DNA of 64,000 nt from Calidifontibacillus erzurumensis. Its GTDB lineage: Bacteria; Bacillota; Bacilli; Bacillales; Bacillaceae_J. Under the pieces are notes generated by a model. The model searched no databases, was not told the DNA's origin, and saw nothing but the letters and a program-made list of their open reading frames with translations. This document shows positions 53,700 through 64,000 of this stretch, piece by piece (position 1 is the stretch's first letter; every line of letters begins with the position of its first letter). The stretch lies in contig NZ_JABTTE010000013.1 in NCBI RefSeq assembly GCF_013303125.1, forward strand, positions 38,270-102,269, given 5' to 3'. The position numbers were made by a program, and so were the translations under genes.

Positions 53700-54884
53700 T
53701 TATTGTTTAGCTGAAATTCCGCTAGTTGCTGCAACAGCCTTTTTTACAAGTTTAGCATGTTTAATAGCTTCTCTTTCATTTGCAACTCGCTCTTCTTGTG
53801 CGTAGTTTACTAGAGATAAATAACGATATACAAAATGAGAAAATTTAGAATATGGTGCTGTGAAAAATAACGCAGCCACACTTCCTAAATGAATAGCTAA
53901 TAAAACTTGCATAATTGCAGTTTCACGAAGTGCTAATAACACCATTCCTGTGATTGCAACAATTAATAAAGCAACAGAAAATGCCGATCCTGTCTTAACA
54001 GCTTTTTCATCATTAACATCTTTGTCACTCTTCGATTTCAAATAAAGAAGTCCAATGAGACCAATGATAAGCATGATTCCACCCACAGATCCTAAAATAA
54101 CAACTGGGTGTAAAAGAGGATATGGTGCTGGATCATGTAAAATGTGTTCGTAAAATGCTGCAAGTGTAGTAGATGCCAAATCAAGCAAGAATCCATAGCC
54201 TACAAGATGATGGAACAATCTACGTGATTTTGCAGGCTCTTCTGATGGATAAGTACAACCTGCACCTTCACCGTCTAAATATTTAAGACTTGCAGCATAT
54301 AAGGTTGCTGTTTTTATATCTTTAAACAATACTTTTTCTTTAATTGATTTTCCAGATCTTATATCTTTCCAATATCTAGAAGCCCCAATACCCCACCCTG
54401 CGACCATCCATAATCCTAGCAGAGTAAAGACACTGATCATCAAGTTTTGCGGGAAAACTGCATAAAAAGCATTTTCTCCTGTATGCGGCTGTAACATTCC
54501 TTCCACGCCGCCATTTACAAACATAAACCCTAAGATAAATAAGATACTAAATACAAATGTTGCCCAAAACCCGCTTACACGTTCTCCTAGTGCCTTTGCC
54601 CATTTTCCTGGCCAAGCGTATTTTCTATATGTTTCCTCACGTAAACCAGCAAAAACTTTTGGTGGATGGATCCCAAAATCATGAGGAGGTATGAATGGGC
54701 AAGCATAGTAGCAATCTCGACAGTCATGGCAAAGATTAGCTAAATAAGTCATATCACGATCGCTAAATTCACGCCGCCATTCAATTGCTCTCCACACGGC
54801 ACAATACCCTTCACAATAACGGCAAGCGTTACATAATTCCATCTGCCGTTTTCCATCTGCCATTAAATCTAATTTATCTGACAT
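53700..54884 (-). CDS. tcuB: Tricarballylate utilization protein B (quinone-linked Fe-S membrane protein)
   Basis: About 394 residues. An N-terminal ferredoxin part has two Cys clusters (LCNACRYCEGYCAVW and LCHDCRDCYYACP), followed by six or so membrane helices (from about residue 115), matching TcuB/CitB. In Salmonella, TcuB re-oxidises the flavin of TcuA by passing electrons to the quinone pool. GGGGGAAG favours the ATG of MSDKLDLM at 54884; its frame overlaps the end of tcuA by 11 bp. Confidence 0.9.
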   Translation of the reverse strand: MSDKLDLMADGKRQMELCNACRYCEGYCAVWRAIEWRREFSDRDMTYLANLCHDCRDCYYACPFIPPHDFGIHPPKVFAGLREETYRKYAWPGKWAKALGERVSGFWATFVFSILFILGFMFVNGGVEGMLQPHTGENAFYAVFPQNLMISVFTLLGLWMVAGWGIGASRYWKDIRSGKSIKEKVLFKDIKTATLYAASLKYLDGEGAGCTYPSEEPAKSRRLFHHLVGYGFLLDLASTTLAAFYEHILHDPAPYPLLHPVVILGSVGGIMLIIGLIGLLYLKSKSDKDVNDEKAVKTGSAFSVALLIVAITGMVLLALRETAIMQVLLAIHLGSVAALFFTAPYSKFSHFVYRYLSLVNYAQEERVANEREAIKHAKLVKKAVAATSGISAKQ

Positions 54885-56250
54885 TTGCTGCTTCCCCCCC
54901 TGCAATTCTACCTAAACATGCACCCATTGTAAGACCAAATCCAGCTAGATAGCCGCGTCTTAATACATTACCAGCAGTAATTTCTCCGCAAGCAAACATA
55001 TTTTTCGCTTCCGTTCCGTCTTCAAAAATAATTCTTGCTTGCTCATTCACCTTAACGCCAAGGTATGTGAATGTAATTCCAGTTCTTAATGGATATGCAT
55101 AGAATGGAGCTTTTTCAATTTTTAATGCCCAATGGCTTTTTGGAGGCGTTAATCCTACTGTTCGACAGTCATCTAACTCTGCTGGATTAAAGTTTCCCGG
55201 GCGACAGGCCTCATTAAATTTTCTAACCGTTTCCTCCACGGCATCTGGATTAAGGCCTAATTTGATAGCTAATTCTCTAATCGTTGGTGCAGTCACTGGC
55301 TTCCAAACGGAAGGCAAGAATCTACTTAAAGCATCACTATCAATAATGGAATAGGCTACTTGATCGGGTTGCCTTGCAATTAAGCCGCCCCATATTGCAT
55401 AGCGTTTCGGCCAGAAATCTTCCCCTTCATCGTAGAATCGTACGCCATTTTTATTAACCACAATTCCGAAAGGCACACTGTCCAAACGGGTTACAATTCC
55501 ACCATCATACTTTGGTGCTCTACCATCGACTGCAACGGCATGAAAAGCATCCTTTTCACCCACTTGAGCAACACCTTTGTTTAATAGCATTTCAAGTACA
55601 TTTCCTTGATTATAAGGTGTGCCACGGATAATGAAGTTTTCAGCAGCCTCGCCCCAATAACGTTTATGCCATTCAATATTAGCCTCAAAACCACCAGATG
55701 CAATAATGATCGCTTTCGCATTGACGGTTAGCATCTTATTATCTTTCCGTACTAGAGCCGCTTTGAACTTTGCACCATCTAATTCAATATCCTCAAGTTT
55801 CGCGTTATACCAGACTTCGACACCTTTTTTCTTGGCCGTCTGATAATAGGAATTCATTAAAGCTTTACCGCCGCCTAATTGGAAAATATTTGTTCTGCCT
55901 AGATGAAGAGTTCCAGAAAGAGTCGGCTGCCATCGTACGCCTTGAGATGCTAACCAATCTGGTAGTTCTGCAGATTTCCGAACGATTAATCTAGCAAGAC
56001 TTTGATTTATTTCCCCACCAGCGACACGTTTTAAATCATCCATAAATTCTTCTTCTGTATACTGGCCTAACATGTATTCACTTTCTTCCAAATGCATGCA
56101 TCTAAAATCCCTAGTCAGCCTGCTGTTTCCCCCACGGTAAAATTTAGGAGCACATTCAATTACTAGTACTCTTGCTCCGTGGTCCCGTGCCGATAAAGCA
56201 GCACTCATCCCGGCATTACCGCCACCGACTACTAAAACATCAGTTTCCAT
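54874..56250 (-). CDS. tcuA: FAD-dependent tricarballylate dehydrogenase
   Basis: A 458-residue flavoprotein of the fumarate reductase/succinate dehydrogenase flavoprotein family. The FAD fold DVLVVGGGNAGMSAALSARDHGARVLVIE, then GGNSRLTRDFRCMH, ALIIASGGFEANIEWH-like segment, and the C-terminal AGFGLTMGACLGRIAGGEA match TcuA. In known systems TcuA oxidises tricarballylate to cis-aconitate, which enters the TCA cycle. The ATG follows AAAGGAGC. It is first in the tcuAB operon, downstream of an inverted repeat and separate from the PTS/glycolysis block. Confidence 0.9.
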   Translation of the reverse strand: METDVLVVGGGNAGMSAALSARDHGARVLVIECAPKFYRGGNSRLTRDFRCMHLEESEYMLGQYTEEEFMDDLKRVAGGEINQSLARLIVRKSAELPDWLASQGVRWQPTLSGTLHLGRTNIFQLGGGKALMNSYYQTAKKKGVEVWYNAKLEDIELDGAKFKAALVRKDNKMLTVNAKAIIIASGGFEANIEWHKRYWGEAAENFIIRGTPYNQGNVLEMLLNKGVAQVGEKDAFHAVAVDGRAPKYDGGIVTRLDSVPFGIVVNKNGVRFYDEGEDFWPKRYAIWGGLIARQPDQVAYSIIDSDALSRFLPSVWKPVTAPTIRELAIKLGLNPDAVEETVRKFNEACRPGNFNPAELDDCRTVGLTPPKSHWALKIEKAPFYAYPLRTGITFTYLGVKVNEQARIIFEDGTEAKNMFACGEITAGNVLRRGYLAGFGLTMGACLGRIAGGEAANVR

Positions 56251-56264
56251 GATAGAGAGCTCCT

Positions 56265-56287
56265 TTCAAGATGAAAATTCTCTTGAA
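56265..56287. promoter_or_regulatory. Inverted repeat just upstream of tcuA
   Basis: TTCAAGA-N9-TCTTGAA (56265-56271 and 56281-56287) abuts the tcuA ribosome binding site. It may be an operator or an RNA hairpin. It does not match the repeat upstream of dctP. Confidence 0.45.
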
Positions 56288-56388
56288 ATAAAGATAACTT
56301 ATTTTTCACAATAAAAATAATATTAATATTTTATATGAGTCGATAAAAGAATCTTATGGAGTTTGATTGGAGAGAGTTTTTTGGCAAT

Positions 56389-56417
56389 AAAAAACGGGGA
56401 CAACAAAACATGTCCCC
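56389..56417 (-). terminator. Intrinsic terminator of pgi and the PTS/glycolysis block
   Basis: GGGGACA (56396-56402) and TGTCCCC (56411-56417) form a 7-bp stem followed on the minus strand by GTTTTTTATT, about 145 bp past the pgi stop. Confidence 0.8.
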
Positions 56418-56562
56418 TTATCCTATATAAAGCTGATTTTTTGTTTTGGAAGCCGTTCATTAACAAATTGCAAGAATATTTATCTATAAATGGAAGTTCT
56501 AGCATTGTATGAATTTTCCAATTACAACCCATAAACAATTTGCTCAATTGTGTGATTTTTCC

Positions 56563-57918
56563 TCATTTTAAACATAGACGCTTTTCAAGTTCTGCCTTTT
56601 TCTTTTCAAATCCAGGTTTCCCTAGTAAGGCAAACATGTTTGCTTTATAGGCTTCAACTCCGGGCTGATTGAATGGATTTACCCCTAATAGATAACCGCT
56701 CATCGCACATGCTTTTTCGAAAAAATAAACGAGATAGCCAAATGTGTACTCGTCTAACTGCGGAATAGAGATAATTAAATTCGGAACACCTCCATCTGTG
56801 TGGGCAAGCAATGTTCCTTCATAGGCTTTTTTATTAACAAAATCAACCGTTTTGCCAGCAAGATAATTCAATCCATCTAAATCGTTTTCGGTCTTTTCTA
56901 TCATTAGTTCATGACGTGGTTTCTCCACCATGATAACTGTTTCAAATAAGTCGCGGCGGCCTTCTTGTATATATTGTCCTAATGAATGAAGATCCGTTGA
57001 AAAATTAGCAGATGAAGGAAAGATTCCTTTCTGATCCTTTCCTTCACTCTCTCCAAACAGTTGCTTCCACCATTCAGCGAAATATTGCAATGCTGGTTCA
57101 TAATTAATTAGCAATTCAATCGTCTTTCCTCTGTTATATAAAATATTTCTGATAGCTGCATATTGATAAGCAGCATTTTCTTTCAGATCGGATTGACTAA
57201 AGTCTTCCCGTGCTGCTTGAGCCCCTTTCATCATTTCTTCAATATTTGCACCGCTTACTGCAATGGGCAGTAATCCCACAGCAGTTAAAACAGAATAGCG
57301 CCCTCCAACATCATCAGGAATTACAAATGTTTCAAACCCTTCTTCATCAGCCATTGTTCTTAGAGCTCCTCTTGCTCTATCTGTAGTGGCATAAATTCGA
57401 CTAACAGCCTCTTTTTTGCCGTACTTTTCCTCCAATAATTTACGGAATATGCGAAAAGCAATCGCAGGCTCTGTTGTAGTGCCTGATTTGGAAATAACAT
57501 TGATTGAAAAATCTTTTCCATCTAATAGATCCATTACATCTTTCATATAGGTAGAACTTATATTGTTGCCAACAAATATCACTTGCGGCATCTTGCGCTT
57601 TTCTTTTGGCAATACATTGTAAAAGCTATTGTTTAACGCCTCTATTGCAGCACGGGCCCCTAAATAAGAACCTCCAATTCCAATGACTAAAAGAACATCA
57701 GAATCCTTTTTTATTTTTTCTGCTGCTTTTTGGATATGGGAAAACTCCTCTTTGTCATAGTCAACCGGTAAATCCATCCATCCTAAATAATCACTACCTG
57801 CACCTGTTTTTTCATGTAAAGCAAGATGAGCAATCTCAACGGCATCCTGTAAATAAGTGAGTTCATGTTCTTCGAAAAAAGATAGTGCTTTGGAATAATC
57901 AAATTGAATATGTGTCAT
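56563..57918 (-). CDS. pgi: Glucose-6-phosphate isomerase
   Basis: A 451-residue enzyme interconverting glucose 6-phosphate and fructose 6-phosphate. The SIS-fold segments [20 protein letters not shown] and [23 protein letters not shown], and the signature [16 protein letters not shown] are present. GGAGG precedes the ATG. It is the last gene of the block after pfkA, but a 300-bp gap precedes it, so it may have its own promoter as well. Length is normal for Firmicutes. Confidence 0.96.
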   Translation of the reverse strand: MTHIQFDYSKALSFFEEHELTYLQDAVEIAHLALHEKTGAGSDYLGWMDLPVDYDKEEFSHIQKAAEKIKKDSDVLLVIGIGGSYLGARAAIEALNNSFYNVLPKEKRKMPQVIFVGNNISSTYMKDVMDLLDGKDFSINVISKSGTTTEPAIAFRIFRKLLEEKYGKKEAVSRIYATTDRARGALRTMADEEGFETFVIPDDVGGRYSVLTAVGLLPIAVSGANIEEMMKGAQAAREDFSQSDLKENAAYQYAAIRNILYNRGKTIELLINYEPALQYFAEWWKQLFGESEGKDQKGIFPSSANFSTDLHSLGQYIQEGRRDLFETVIMVEKPRHELMIEKTENDLDGLNYLAGKTVDFVNKKAYEGTLLAHTDGGVPNLIISIPQLDEYTFGYLVYFFEKACAMSGYLLGVNPFNQPGVEAYKANMFALLGKPGFEKKKAELEKRLCLK

Positions 57919-58218
57919 GTGCTACCTCCATTTATAATGCTTACTTGAGGAACCAAATTTGCGCATCTTTCATCGTGTCTCGCCTTATCAATCACTTTAC
58001 AAAGGTGGTATACGTCATTATCTATTTTTAATACTTCACAAACCTTTTTTGGAAACGTGAATTTTTTTCCTTTGCAAGTTCCTAAAGAAATGGATTTTTA
58101 GATCTGCTCAGTCGATATCTAACGGAAGCTAAATGGTTTAAAACTAAACTCTTCCATTTCCTTTTATCCTAAATTTGGCTCCCCTCTGTAGGATCCGTGA
58201 AATTCCCCGAATGAAGGA

Positions 58219-59187
<969 letters not shown>

Positions 59188-59218
59188 TCATAAAATTATA
59201 AATTTGTAGTAAAATAGG

Positions 59219-60934
59219 TTATTTTTGTATAGTCTTTTTTACAGTTTGGATGACCTCATCCGTTGTACTCATTTGTAATGCTGTTTGAGCTAAATCTTCC
59301 ATTTCTTTTTTAGAAAGTTGTAGAATTTGTGATCTTGCTTTTAAAATCGAGGTTGCGCTCATAGAGAATTCATCGAGACCTAAACCGAGCAATAAAGGAA
59401 TTGCAATTTCATCTCCTGCCATTTCTCCACACATCCCTGCCCATTTTCCTTCTTTATGGGCGGCATCAATGACCATTTTCACCAACCTTAAAATCGCTGG
59501 ACTATAAGGTTGATATAAATAGGAAACCCGTTCATTCATTCGGTCCGCAGCCATCGTGTATTGAATTAAATCATTCGTACCTATACTAAAGAAATCGACC
59601 TCTTTCGCAAATTGGTCTGCCATCACAGCTGTCGATGGAATTTCTACCATCATTCCTACCTCAATATCATCTGAAACTGGAACACCTTCCCCAATAAGCT
59701 TTTGCTTTTCCTCTTCAAAAATTCTTTTTGCTTGACGGTATTCATCTAAGGTAGCAATCATCGGGAACATAATTTTTAAATTTCCATAAGAGCTTGCACG
59801 AAGTAATGCACGTAATTGAGTTCTAAAAATATCTTGCTTATCTAAACAAAGACGAATGGCACGAAATCCAAGAAACGGATTCATTTCCTTTGGAAGATTT
59901 AAATACGGAAGTTCTTTATCTCCGCCAATATCCAATGTACGCACGACAACAGGCTTTCCGTCCAAGCGTTCAAGTACTGCTTTGTAAGATTCAAATTGTT
60001 CTTCTTCTGTTGGCAATTCATTTCTTCCCATATAAAAGAATTCAGTGCGGAATAAACCTACACCTTCACCACCATTATTCACAACACTCTCTACATCATT
60101 GGGTGTTCCAATATTAGCAACTAATTTAACCTGGTGTCCATCCGCTGAAACTGTCTTTTCATTCAACAATTCCGCCCATTCTGCTTTTTGTTTTTCAAAA
60201 CGGATTTGTTCATCTTTATATCGCTGAATAACTTCCTCGGAAGGATTCACGTGAACTTCCCCTTTTAGACCATCTACAATAATCAAGTCTCCATCTTTGA
60301 TTACTTCAGTAGCTGTTTTGGTCCCAACTACCGCAGGGATTCCCATCGAACGAGCCATAATCGCTGAGTGGGATGTACGTCCACCGATATTCGTTATAAA
60401 TGCTTTTACATATTGGGGATTTAATAGAGCAGTATCTGACGGCGTTAAATCCTCTGCAACCACAATTGCTTCTTCCGAAATCATACTTGGGTTTACAATT
60501 TTGACTCCAAGCAAATGAGAAAGAATGCGCTTTCGTACATCACGAATGTCAGCTGCTCTTTCTCTCATATACTCATCATCCAATTGTTCAAACATCATAA
60601 TGAACATATCGGTCACTTCTTTTAATGCATGCTCTGCATTTACTTTTTCCGATTTGATTTTCTCTTCCACCGAAGCAACCATATCAGGGTCATTGACAAT
60701 TAATATATGTGCCTCAAAAATTGCTGCTTTGTCTTCCCCTAAGTCGACTTTTGCTTTTTCACGGATCGCTTCCAATTCATTTATAGTTACGGTCAGGGCG
60801 CCTTGCAGCCGTTTTATTTCTTTCTCCACATCATCTACTTCTTTTTTTATAAAAGAAAGACTTGGCTGAACTAAAGAATAGGCTTTGGCCATCGCAATTC
60901 CACTGGAAGCTGCTATTCCTTTTAATAGGCTCAT
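59219..60934 (-). CDS. ptsI: PTS enzyme I (phosphoenolpyruvate-protein phosphotransferase)
   Basis: A 571-residue general PTS protein. The phosphorylated His is in [24 protein letters not shown] (about residue 188), followed by the PEP-binding barrel with [54 protein letters not shown] and the catalytic Cys in [13 protein letters not shown]. The ATG is the base after the ptsH stop. It is embedded in a cellobiose/lichenan-type PTS block, where it passes phosphate from PEP to HPr. Confidence 0.97.
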   Translation of the reverse strand: MSLLKGIAASSGIAMAKAYSLVQPSLSFIKKEVDDVEKEIKRLQGALTVTINELEAIREKAKVDLGEDKAAIFEAHILIVNDPDMVASVEEKIKSEKVNAEHALKEVTDMFIMMFEQLDDEYMRERAADIRDVRKRILSHLLGVKIVNPSMISEEAIVVAEDLTPSDTALLNPQYVKAFITNIGGRTSHSAIMARSMGIPAVVGTKTATEVIKDGDLIIVDGLKGEVHVNPSEEVIQRYKDEQIRFEKQKAEWAELLNEKTVSADGHQVKLVANIGTPNDVESVVNNGGEGVGLFRTEFFYMGRNELPTEEEQFESYKAVLERLDGKPVVVRTLDIGGDKELPYLNLPKEMNPFLGFRAIRLCLDKQDIFRTQLRALLRASSYGNLKIMFPMIATLDEYRQAKRIFEEEKQKLIGEGVPVSDDIEVGMMVEIPSTAVMADQFAKEVDFFSIGTNDLIQYTMAADRMNERVSYLYQPYSPAILRLVKMVIDAAHKEGKWAGMCGEMAGDEIAIPLLLGLGLDEFSMSATSILKARSQILQLSKKEMEDLAQTALQMSTTDEVIQTVKKTIQK

Positions 60935-61201
60935 TTAAACAGCCAACCCTTCTTCATTTAATGTGGATTCTAATGATGTTAAAGCTTCTACTTCATCATT
61001 TCCTTCAGCACTGATCGTAATTTCTGCCCCTTGACCAACTCCAAGTGACATAACACCCATAATTGATTTTAAATTGACTTTCTTACCATTACTTTCAATA
61101 CTGATTTCAGATTGAAATTGGCTTGCAGCATGTACTAATTTTGCGGCTGGACGGGCATGCAACCCCATTGCATCTATGACTTTAAATTTTTTAGTTACCA
61201 T
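60935..61201 (-). CDS. ptsH: Phosphocarrier protein HPr
   Basis: An 88-residue HPr with active His15 in [10 protein letters not shown] and the regulatory Ser46 in [13 protein letters not shown], so it can serve both transport and HPr-kinase/CcpA signalling. The ATG of MVTKKFKV at 61201 has AAGGGAG upstream; the longer frame is rejected. It directly precedes ptsI, with the stop next to the ptsI ATG. Confidence 0.96.
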   Translation of the reverse strand: MVTKKFKVIDAMGLHARPAAKLVHAASQFQSEISIESNGKKVNLKSIMGVMSLGVGQGAEITISAEGNDEVEALTSLESTLNEEGLAV

Positions 61202-61324
61202 CGAATCAAACTCCCTTACTCTTGTATTAATGTTTTGAGGGACATAGGAATCAATCCCTTGTCCCACTGTTTTAGTTCATGTAAAAATCATTCATATCTG
61301 TTGAGTTAGTAGAATATGAGTTTT

Positions 61325-61657
61325 TTAGTTTTCTAGTTTATTAATCCGTTTTTCAAGCTCGAATTGTTTTTTTAGATTGCTTACAAGACGTTTAATTAAT
61401 TGCAGCTCCGCCTGAGCTGTCATGAGATGGTCTTGAGCATGAATCGTAAGAAAGTTCGGAGTCATATTTTTATCTTGTTCACGGATTAATTGTGTTTGAT
61501 ATTTATGTCCCTTTAAAAACTCATCATTCGCTTCCTGTAAAAGCTTATCTGCTTCTTCGAAGTTGTATTCCTCTGCTTTATCTAACGCCTCATAAGCTAA
61601 TCCTCTGGCATTTCCACCATGTAGGATCAACTGCATTGGCACTTGTTCAAAATCCAT
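61325..61657 (-). CDS. licA: PTS lactose/cellobiose-family IIA component
   Basis: A 110-residue helical IIA protein. QLILHGGNARGLAYEALDKAEEYNFEEADKLL and the phosphorylated His in LTIHAQDHLMTAQAELQLIK (about residue 78) are diagnostic. AAGGGTGAG precedes the ATG. It follows licC by 38 bp and completes the IIB-IIC-IIA set for beta-glucosides (cellobiose, lichenan products or chitobiose). Confidence 0.93.
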   Translation of the reverse strand: MDFEQVPMQLILHGGNARGLAYEALDKAEEYNFEEADKLLQEANDEFLKGHKYQTQLIREQDKNMTPNFLTIHAQDHLMTAQAELQLIKRLVSNLKKQFELEKRINKLEN

Positions 61658-61695
61658 TAATATCTCACCCTTCTAATCCTTTAAGTATCTTTTTA

Positions 61696-63000
61696 TCAAG
61701 ATGCTGGAATTGAATTTTCACTTTCAATGATTTCTTTGCCAATAAGTGATTTTTCATAGCGTTTAAAGAATGGATAATAAATGAGTGTTGCTATGATTAT
61801 ATCGACGATTTGAAGAAGACCGGCTAAAACTGAACCACCCGTTGCAATAAATCCACCGAAGAAAATAGGTACAGTAAATGGAGGTTGTACAATGACCGGT
61901 GGGATGATTCCAGTTGCAAATAAAATATAGTTAATCGTGACGATGACAGCTGGTGCCAAAATAAACGGAACCATCATAAATGGGTTTAATACAATTGGCA
62001 AACCAAAAATAACCGGTTCATTAATATTAAAGAAATTTGGAATAATACTTGTCTTACCTATTTGTTTTAATTGTTGTGACTTTGACATCAACATTAAAAA
62101 TGCCAATCCAAATGTAGCTCCTGAACCACCAAGATGGGCAAACATATGGAAAAATGGCTCTGTAACAATCCCTGTGGCTTTGACACCAGCGTTTACTGCA
62201 TCAACATTTTGTGCTAATTGAGTCATCCAAAATGGATAAGCAACGGAAGAAACAACATTCATCCCATGTATACCCATCGACCATAACAACATCATAAGGA
62301 CAATCATACCAAGAGCTGCCCAATAACTATTTGACGCTGCCACCAATGGGCTGAATAAATCTAATACAAGTTGAGGAATCGTTACCCCAAAGTTGGCCCA
62401 TACAATCCAGGACAATGCCCAAACAGTTGGGATAATAAGCATAAACGGAACTAACGAATTAAATGTTCTTAACACATATGGTGGGACACCATCTGGCATT
62501 TTGATCGATAATCCACTTTTTTGAAGCCAGCGCATCCCTTCTGTTGTAAAAATACCTAGAATAATAGCAACAAATAAACCTTGCCCGCCTAAATAATTCA
62601 ACACTTCTCCAAACGAGATTTGAGTAATATCAACGACAGGGAATGCAGTCAAAAAGAATGCAAGCATGGATAAGATACCGGCCATAACCGAATCCATACC
62701 ATCATATCTGGATGCTAAGCTATAACCCACACCAAAACTTACTGTTAAAGCCATAATCCCAAATGTCAAATAAAACGGGAACAGGATTTGAGGTAAGATT
62801 GGTTCAATGGCTTTTGTCCAAGCATCAATAATTCCCCAATCTAATGATGTTGGTGGATTAGCAATAATTAGGAAAATAGCACCCGTAAGAATGACAGGTA
62901 AAGCGAAAATGACGAAAGCATCACGTATAGATTGTAAATAACGATTTTGCGCAATTCTTGCCAACGGACTCATTAAATGTTCTTCTACCCAATTCAACAT
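61696..63000 (-). CDS. licC: PTS lactose/cellobiose-family IIC permease
   Basis: A 434-residue membrane protein of about ten helices. It starts MLNWVEEHLMSPLARIAQNRYLQSIRDAF, the family opening, and has NINEPVIFGLPIVLNPFMMVPFILAP, the substrate-region signature, near residue 325. GAGGGGGG precedes the ATG. It sits between licB and licA. Beta-glucoside transport is expected from the family; the exact sugar is unknown. Confidence 0.93.
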   Translation of the reverse strand: MLNWVEEHLMSPLARIAQNRYLQSIRDAFVIFALPVILTGAIFLIIANPPTSLDWGIIDAWTKAIEPILPQILFPFYLTFGIMALTVSFGVGYSLASRYDGMDSVMAGILSMLAFFLTAFPVVDITQISFGEVLNYLGGQGLFVAIILGIFTTEGMRWLQKSGLSIKMPDGVPPYVLRTFNSLVPFMLIIPTVWALSWIVWANFGVTIPQLVLDLFSPLVAASNSYWAALGMIVLMMLLWSMGIHGMNVVSSVAYPFWMTQLAQNVDAVNAGVKATGIVTEPFFHMFAHLGGSGATFGLAFLMLMSKSQQLKQIGKTSIIPNFFNINEPVIFGLPIVLNPFMMVPFILAPAVIVTINYILFATGIIPPVIVQPPFTVPIFFGGFIATGGSVLAGLLQIVDIIIATLIYYPFFKRYEKSLIGKEIIESENSIPAS

Positions 63001-63059
63001 ATTCGATAACCCCCCTCTATAAATTTTGATTGATCAATAGTTTAACCCGTCTTCCTACA

Positions 63060-63380
63060 TCATTTGTTCAACATGCTTAGTACTTGATCTAGTACCTTGT
63101 TTCCATCCATTAAAGCAAATGCCATTTGATCCACTAATTCAACCGGAGTATTATATTTTTCAGCTGTCTTCGTTACTTCTTTTTTCATATGACGAACTTG
63201 AGGTTCCAACAAAACCGCATGATATTGGCTTGCTTTTTGATTGAATTCACCTGTACCGCCTGCATCAACGACTAGATTAATTCCCCTAGCTTCAGCTGCT
63301 TGTTGTACCTTCTTAGCTAATTGGCTGGAAGTTGCCCCCCAACTGCATAAAATAATTAATTTAATTTGTTCTTCTGCCAT
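63060..63380 (-). CDS. licB: PTS lactose/cellobiose-family IIB component
   Basis: About 106 residues. The phosphorylated Cys is in IILCSWGATSSQLAKKVQQAAE (P-loop-like CxxGxTS). AAGGGAG directly abuts the first in-frame ATG, so the ATG three codons later (MAEEQIKL), nine bases from that site, is chosen. It lies 18 bp after the small membrane protein gene and 59 bp before licC. Confidence 0.93.
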   Translation of the reverse strand: MAEEQIKLIILCSWGATSSQLAKKVQQAAEARGINLVVDAGGTGEFNQKASQYHAVLLEPQVRHMKKEVTKTAEKYNTPVELVDQMAFALMDGNKVLDQVLSMLNK

Positions 63381-63398
63381 TCCAATCATCTCCCTTTT

Positions 63399-63620
63399 CT
63401 ATTTTTTAGTTGTTATTTCTCTTGCCATCGCATCGATTTGTTTGATTCTATTGATCATCCAATAGGAAAACCAAGAAGCTAAAAATATGACGATAGAAAA
63501 CGCCAAACCAAAAAGCAATGTATTGAAAGCTTTTGGTTGTCCAGAGATCAATGCATGTAAGCCTGTACCTATCCAAATGATGGCGAATATATTGGCATAA
63601 ATAATAAAAAATTTTTTCAT
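63399..63620 (-). CDS. Small two-helix membrane protein at the head of the PTS block
   Basis: A 73-residue protein with two hydrophobic segments (about 4-22 and 35-57) and a basic C-terminus. GGAGGG precedes the ATG. It is the first visible gene of the licBCA-ptsHI-pfkA-pgi block and lies 18 bp upstream of licB, so co-expression is likely. I do not recognise the family. It may be an accessory subunit or a remnant of another membrane protein. Confidence 0.7.
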   Translation of the reverse strand: MKKFFIIYANIFAIIWIGTGLHALISGQPKAFNTLLFGLAFSIVIFLASWFSYWMINRIKQIDAMAREITTKK

Positions 63621-63784
63621 TTTCGAACCCTCCGTTTTCTATTCATTCGTTCATCCTACTGAAGAGAGTTTTAAAGCACCCCCATATTGAAAAATTTTTT
63701 ATAATTCATCCTTTCGCTCTCTTAATATTGCAAAAACCGCGCCAACTTACACAAACGTTGTCATATCAAGCTTGAAAGCACACA

Positions 63785-63817
63785 CAAAAAAATGTGTGCA
63801 AAATTTTCTGCACACAT
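63785..63817 (-). terminator. Intrinsic terminator next to the IS200/IS605-type right end
   Basis: ATGTGTGCA (63792-63800) and TGCACACAT (63809-63817) form a perfect 9-bp stem followed on the minus strand by TTTTTTTGTGTG. It could end the tnpB/reRNA transcript before the PTS promoter region at 63621-63785. Confidence 0.85.
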
Positions 63818-63829
63818 CAAACTAGAATA

Positions 63830-63949
63830 GTGAACTACTCACCACTTATCAACCTTACGGTTTGATTGAAGTAGGAGCTTCTCGGGTAATCCTATCTAAT
63901 GATAAGAAATTGACCGAGCTAACCCTCTCGTTCCGAAAGTTATTATTAT
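63830..63949 (-). ncRNA. Putative reRNA (omega RNA) and right end of an IS200/IS605-type element
   Basis: The region between the tnpB stop and the terminus holds the typical GAAGCTCC-ACTTC stem and ends in GTGAGTAGTTCAC on the minus strand, as in IS200/IS605 right ends. In TnpB systems this part serves as guide-RNA scaffold and the bases beyond the terminus (63829 downward) as the guide. The RNA itself is inferred. Confidence 0.6.
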
Positions 63950-64000
63950 TTATGCTATTATGCGTAATCCTTCATTTTTGATATTGATGGCTGAATTGTA
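63950..64000 (-). CDS. tnpB: TnpB (OrfB) transposon-encoded RNA-guided nuclease, C-terminal end
   Basis: The last 16 codons, YNSAINIKNEGLRIIA and a TAA stop, are visible. The A-x-N-I...EGLR pattern is the conserved C-terminus of IS200/IS605 OrfB/TnpB proteins. The rest of the gene lies past the window edge, so its integrity cannot be judged. The right end of the element follows 113 bp downstream. Confidence 0.75.
   Translation of the reverse strand, partial: YNSAINIKNEGLRIIA

Larger units (their letters stand above)
63830..64000 (-). mobile_element. IS200/IS605-family element, right end only
   Basis: The element is cut by the window edge. Visible are the tnpB 3' end, the right-end hairpin region and the terminal TAGTTCAC. 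The rest lies beyond position 64000. Confidence 0.75.

Overview
The window is about 64 kb of low-GC chromosomal DNA from a Gram-positive member of the Bacillaceae or close kin. The evidence is strong AGGAGG-type ribosome binding sites, TTG and GTG starts, T-box leaders, a menaquinol qoxABCD oxidase with a lipoprotein subunit II, a LysM wall protein and a licBCA-type PTS. The species cannot be named from what is visible.

Layout. 0-9 kb: phosphate transporter pit with its PhoU-like partner, a DinB protein, an arginase-fold protein, the qoxABCD operon with an Fnr-like box upstream, a dead VOC gene and a secreted SIMPL protein. 9-12 kb: a radical SAM/SPASM maturase followed by a Cys-free 102-residue peptide gene (candidate RiPP locus), with a previously uncalled 46-codon gene upstream. 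12-16 kb: hemerythrin, an amino acid permease, a DUF4275-like gene and a HicB-like gene split by an in-frame TGA. 16-29.4 kb: a sigma-54 catabolic island holding a semialdehyde dehydrogenase, ald, an omega-aminotransferase, a PAS/AAA+/Fis activator, a permease and hydantoinase/oxoprolinase subunits B and A, with a broken ISL3-like element between B and A. Sigma-54 promoters precede both the aminotransferase operon and hyuA, and a shared TGCATTTTTGCATCAC motif lies 220-320 bp upstream of each. 29.4-33 kb: gene remnants plus a nucleotidyltransferase/partner pair. 33-38.3 kb: a two-subunit acyl-CoA dehydrogenase, enoyl-CoA hydratase, class III CoA-transferase and IclR operon, headed by a sigma-A promoter and overlapping ACGGTAA palindromes.

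38.5-46 kb: two separate T-box riboswitches, both with a UGG (Trp) specifier. One precedes a DMT-family transporter resembling YcbK, the other a minimal trpBA operon. Between them lie decayed genes, an Xre/membrane-protein pair with a repeat operator, and a LysM protein. 46-49 kb: a conserved hypothetical, a membrane-anchored alpha/beta hydrolase and a cytoplasmic BtuF-like protein. 49-56.3 kb: a tricarballylate-type module of TRAP transporter dctPQM, a divergent LysR regulator and tcuAB. 56.5-63.7 kb: a long co-directional block of small membrane protein, licB, licC, licA, ptsH, ptsI, pfkA and pgi, linking beta-glucoside uptake, the general PTS proteins and upper glycolysis. The right edge cuts an IS200/IS605-type element: the tnpB 3' end, the putative reRNA and the right terminus are visible.

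The strongest leads are the radical SAM peptide locus, the sigma-54 circuit with its shared enhancer motif, the paired Trp T-boxes, and the PTS-glycolysis gene block.
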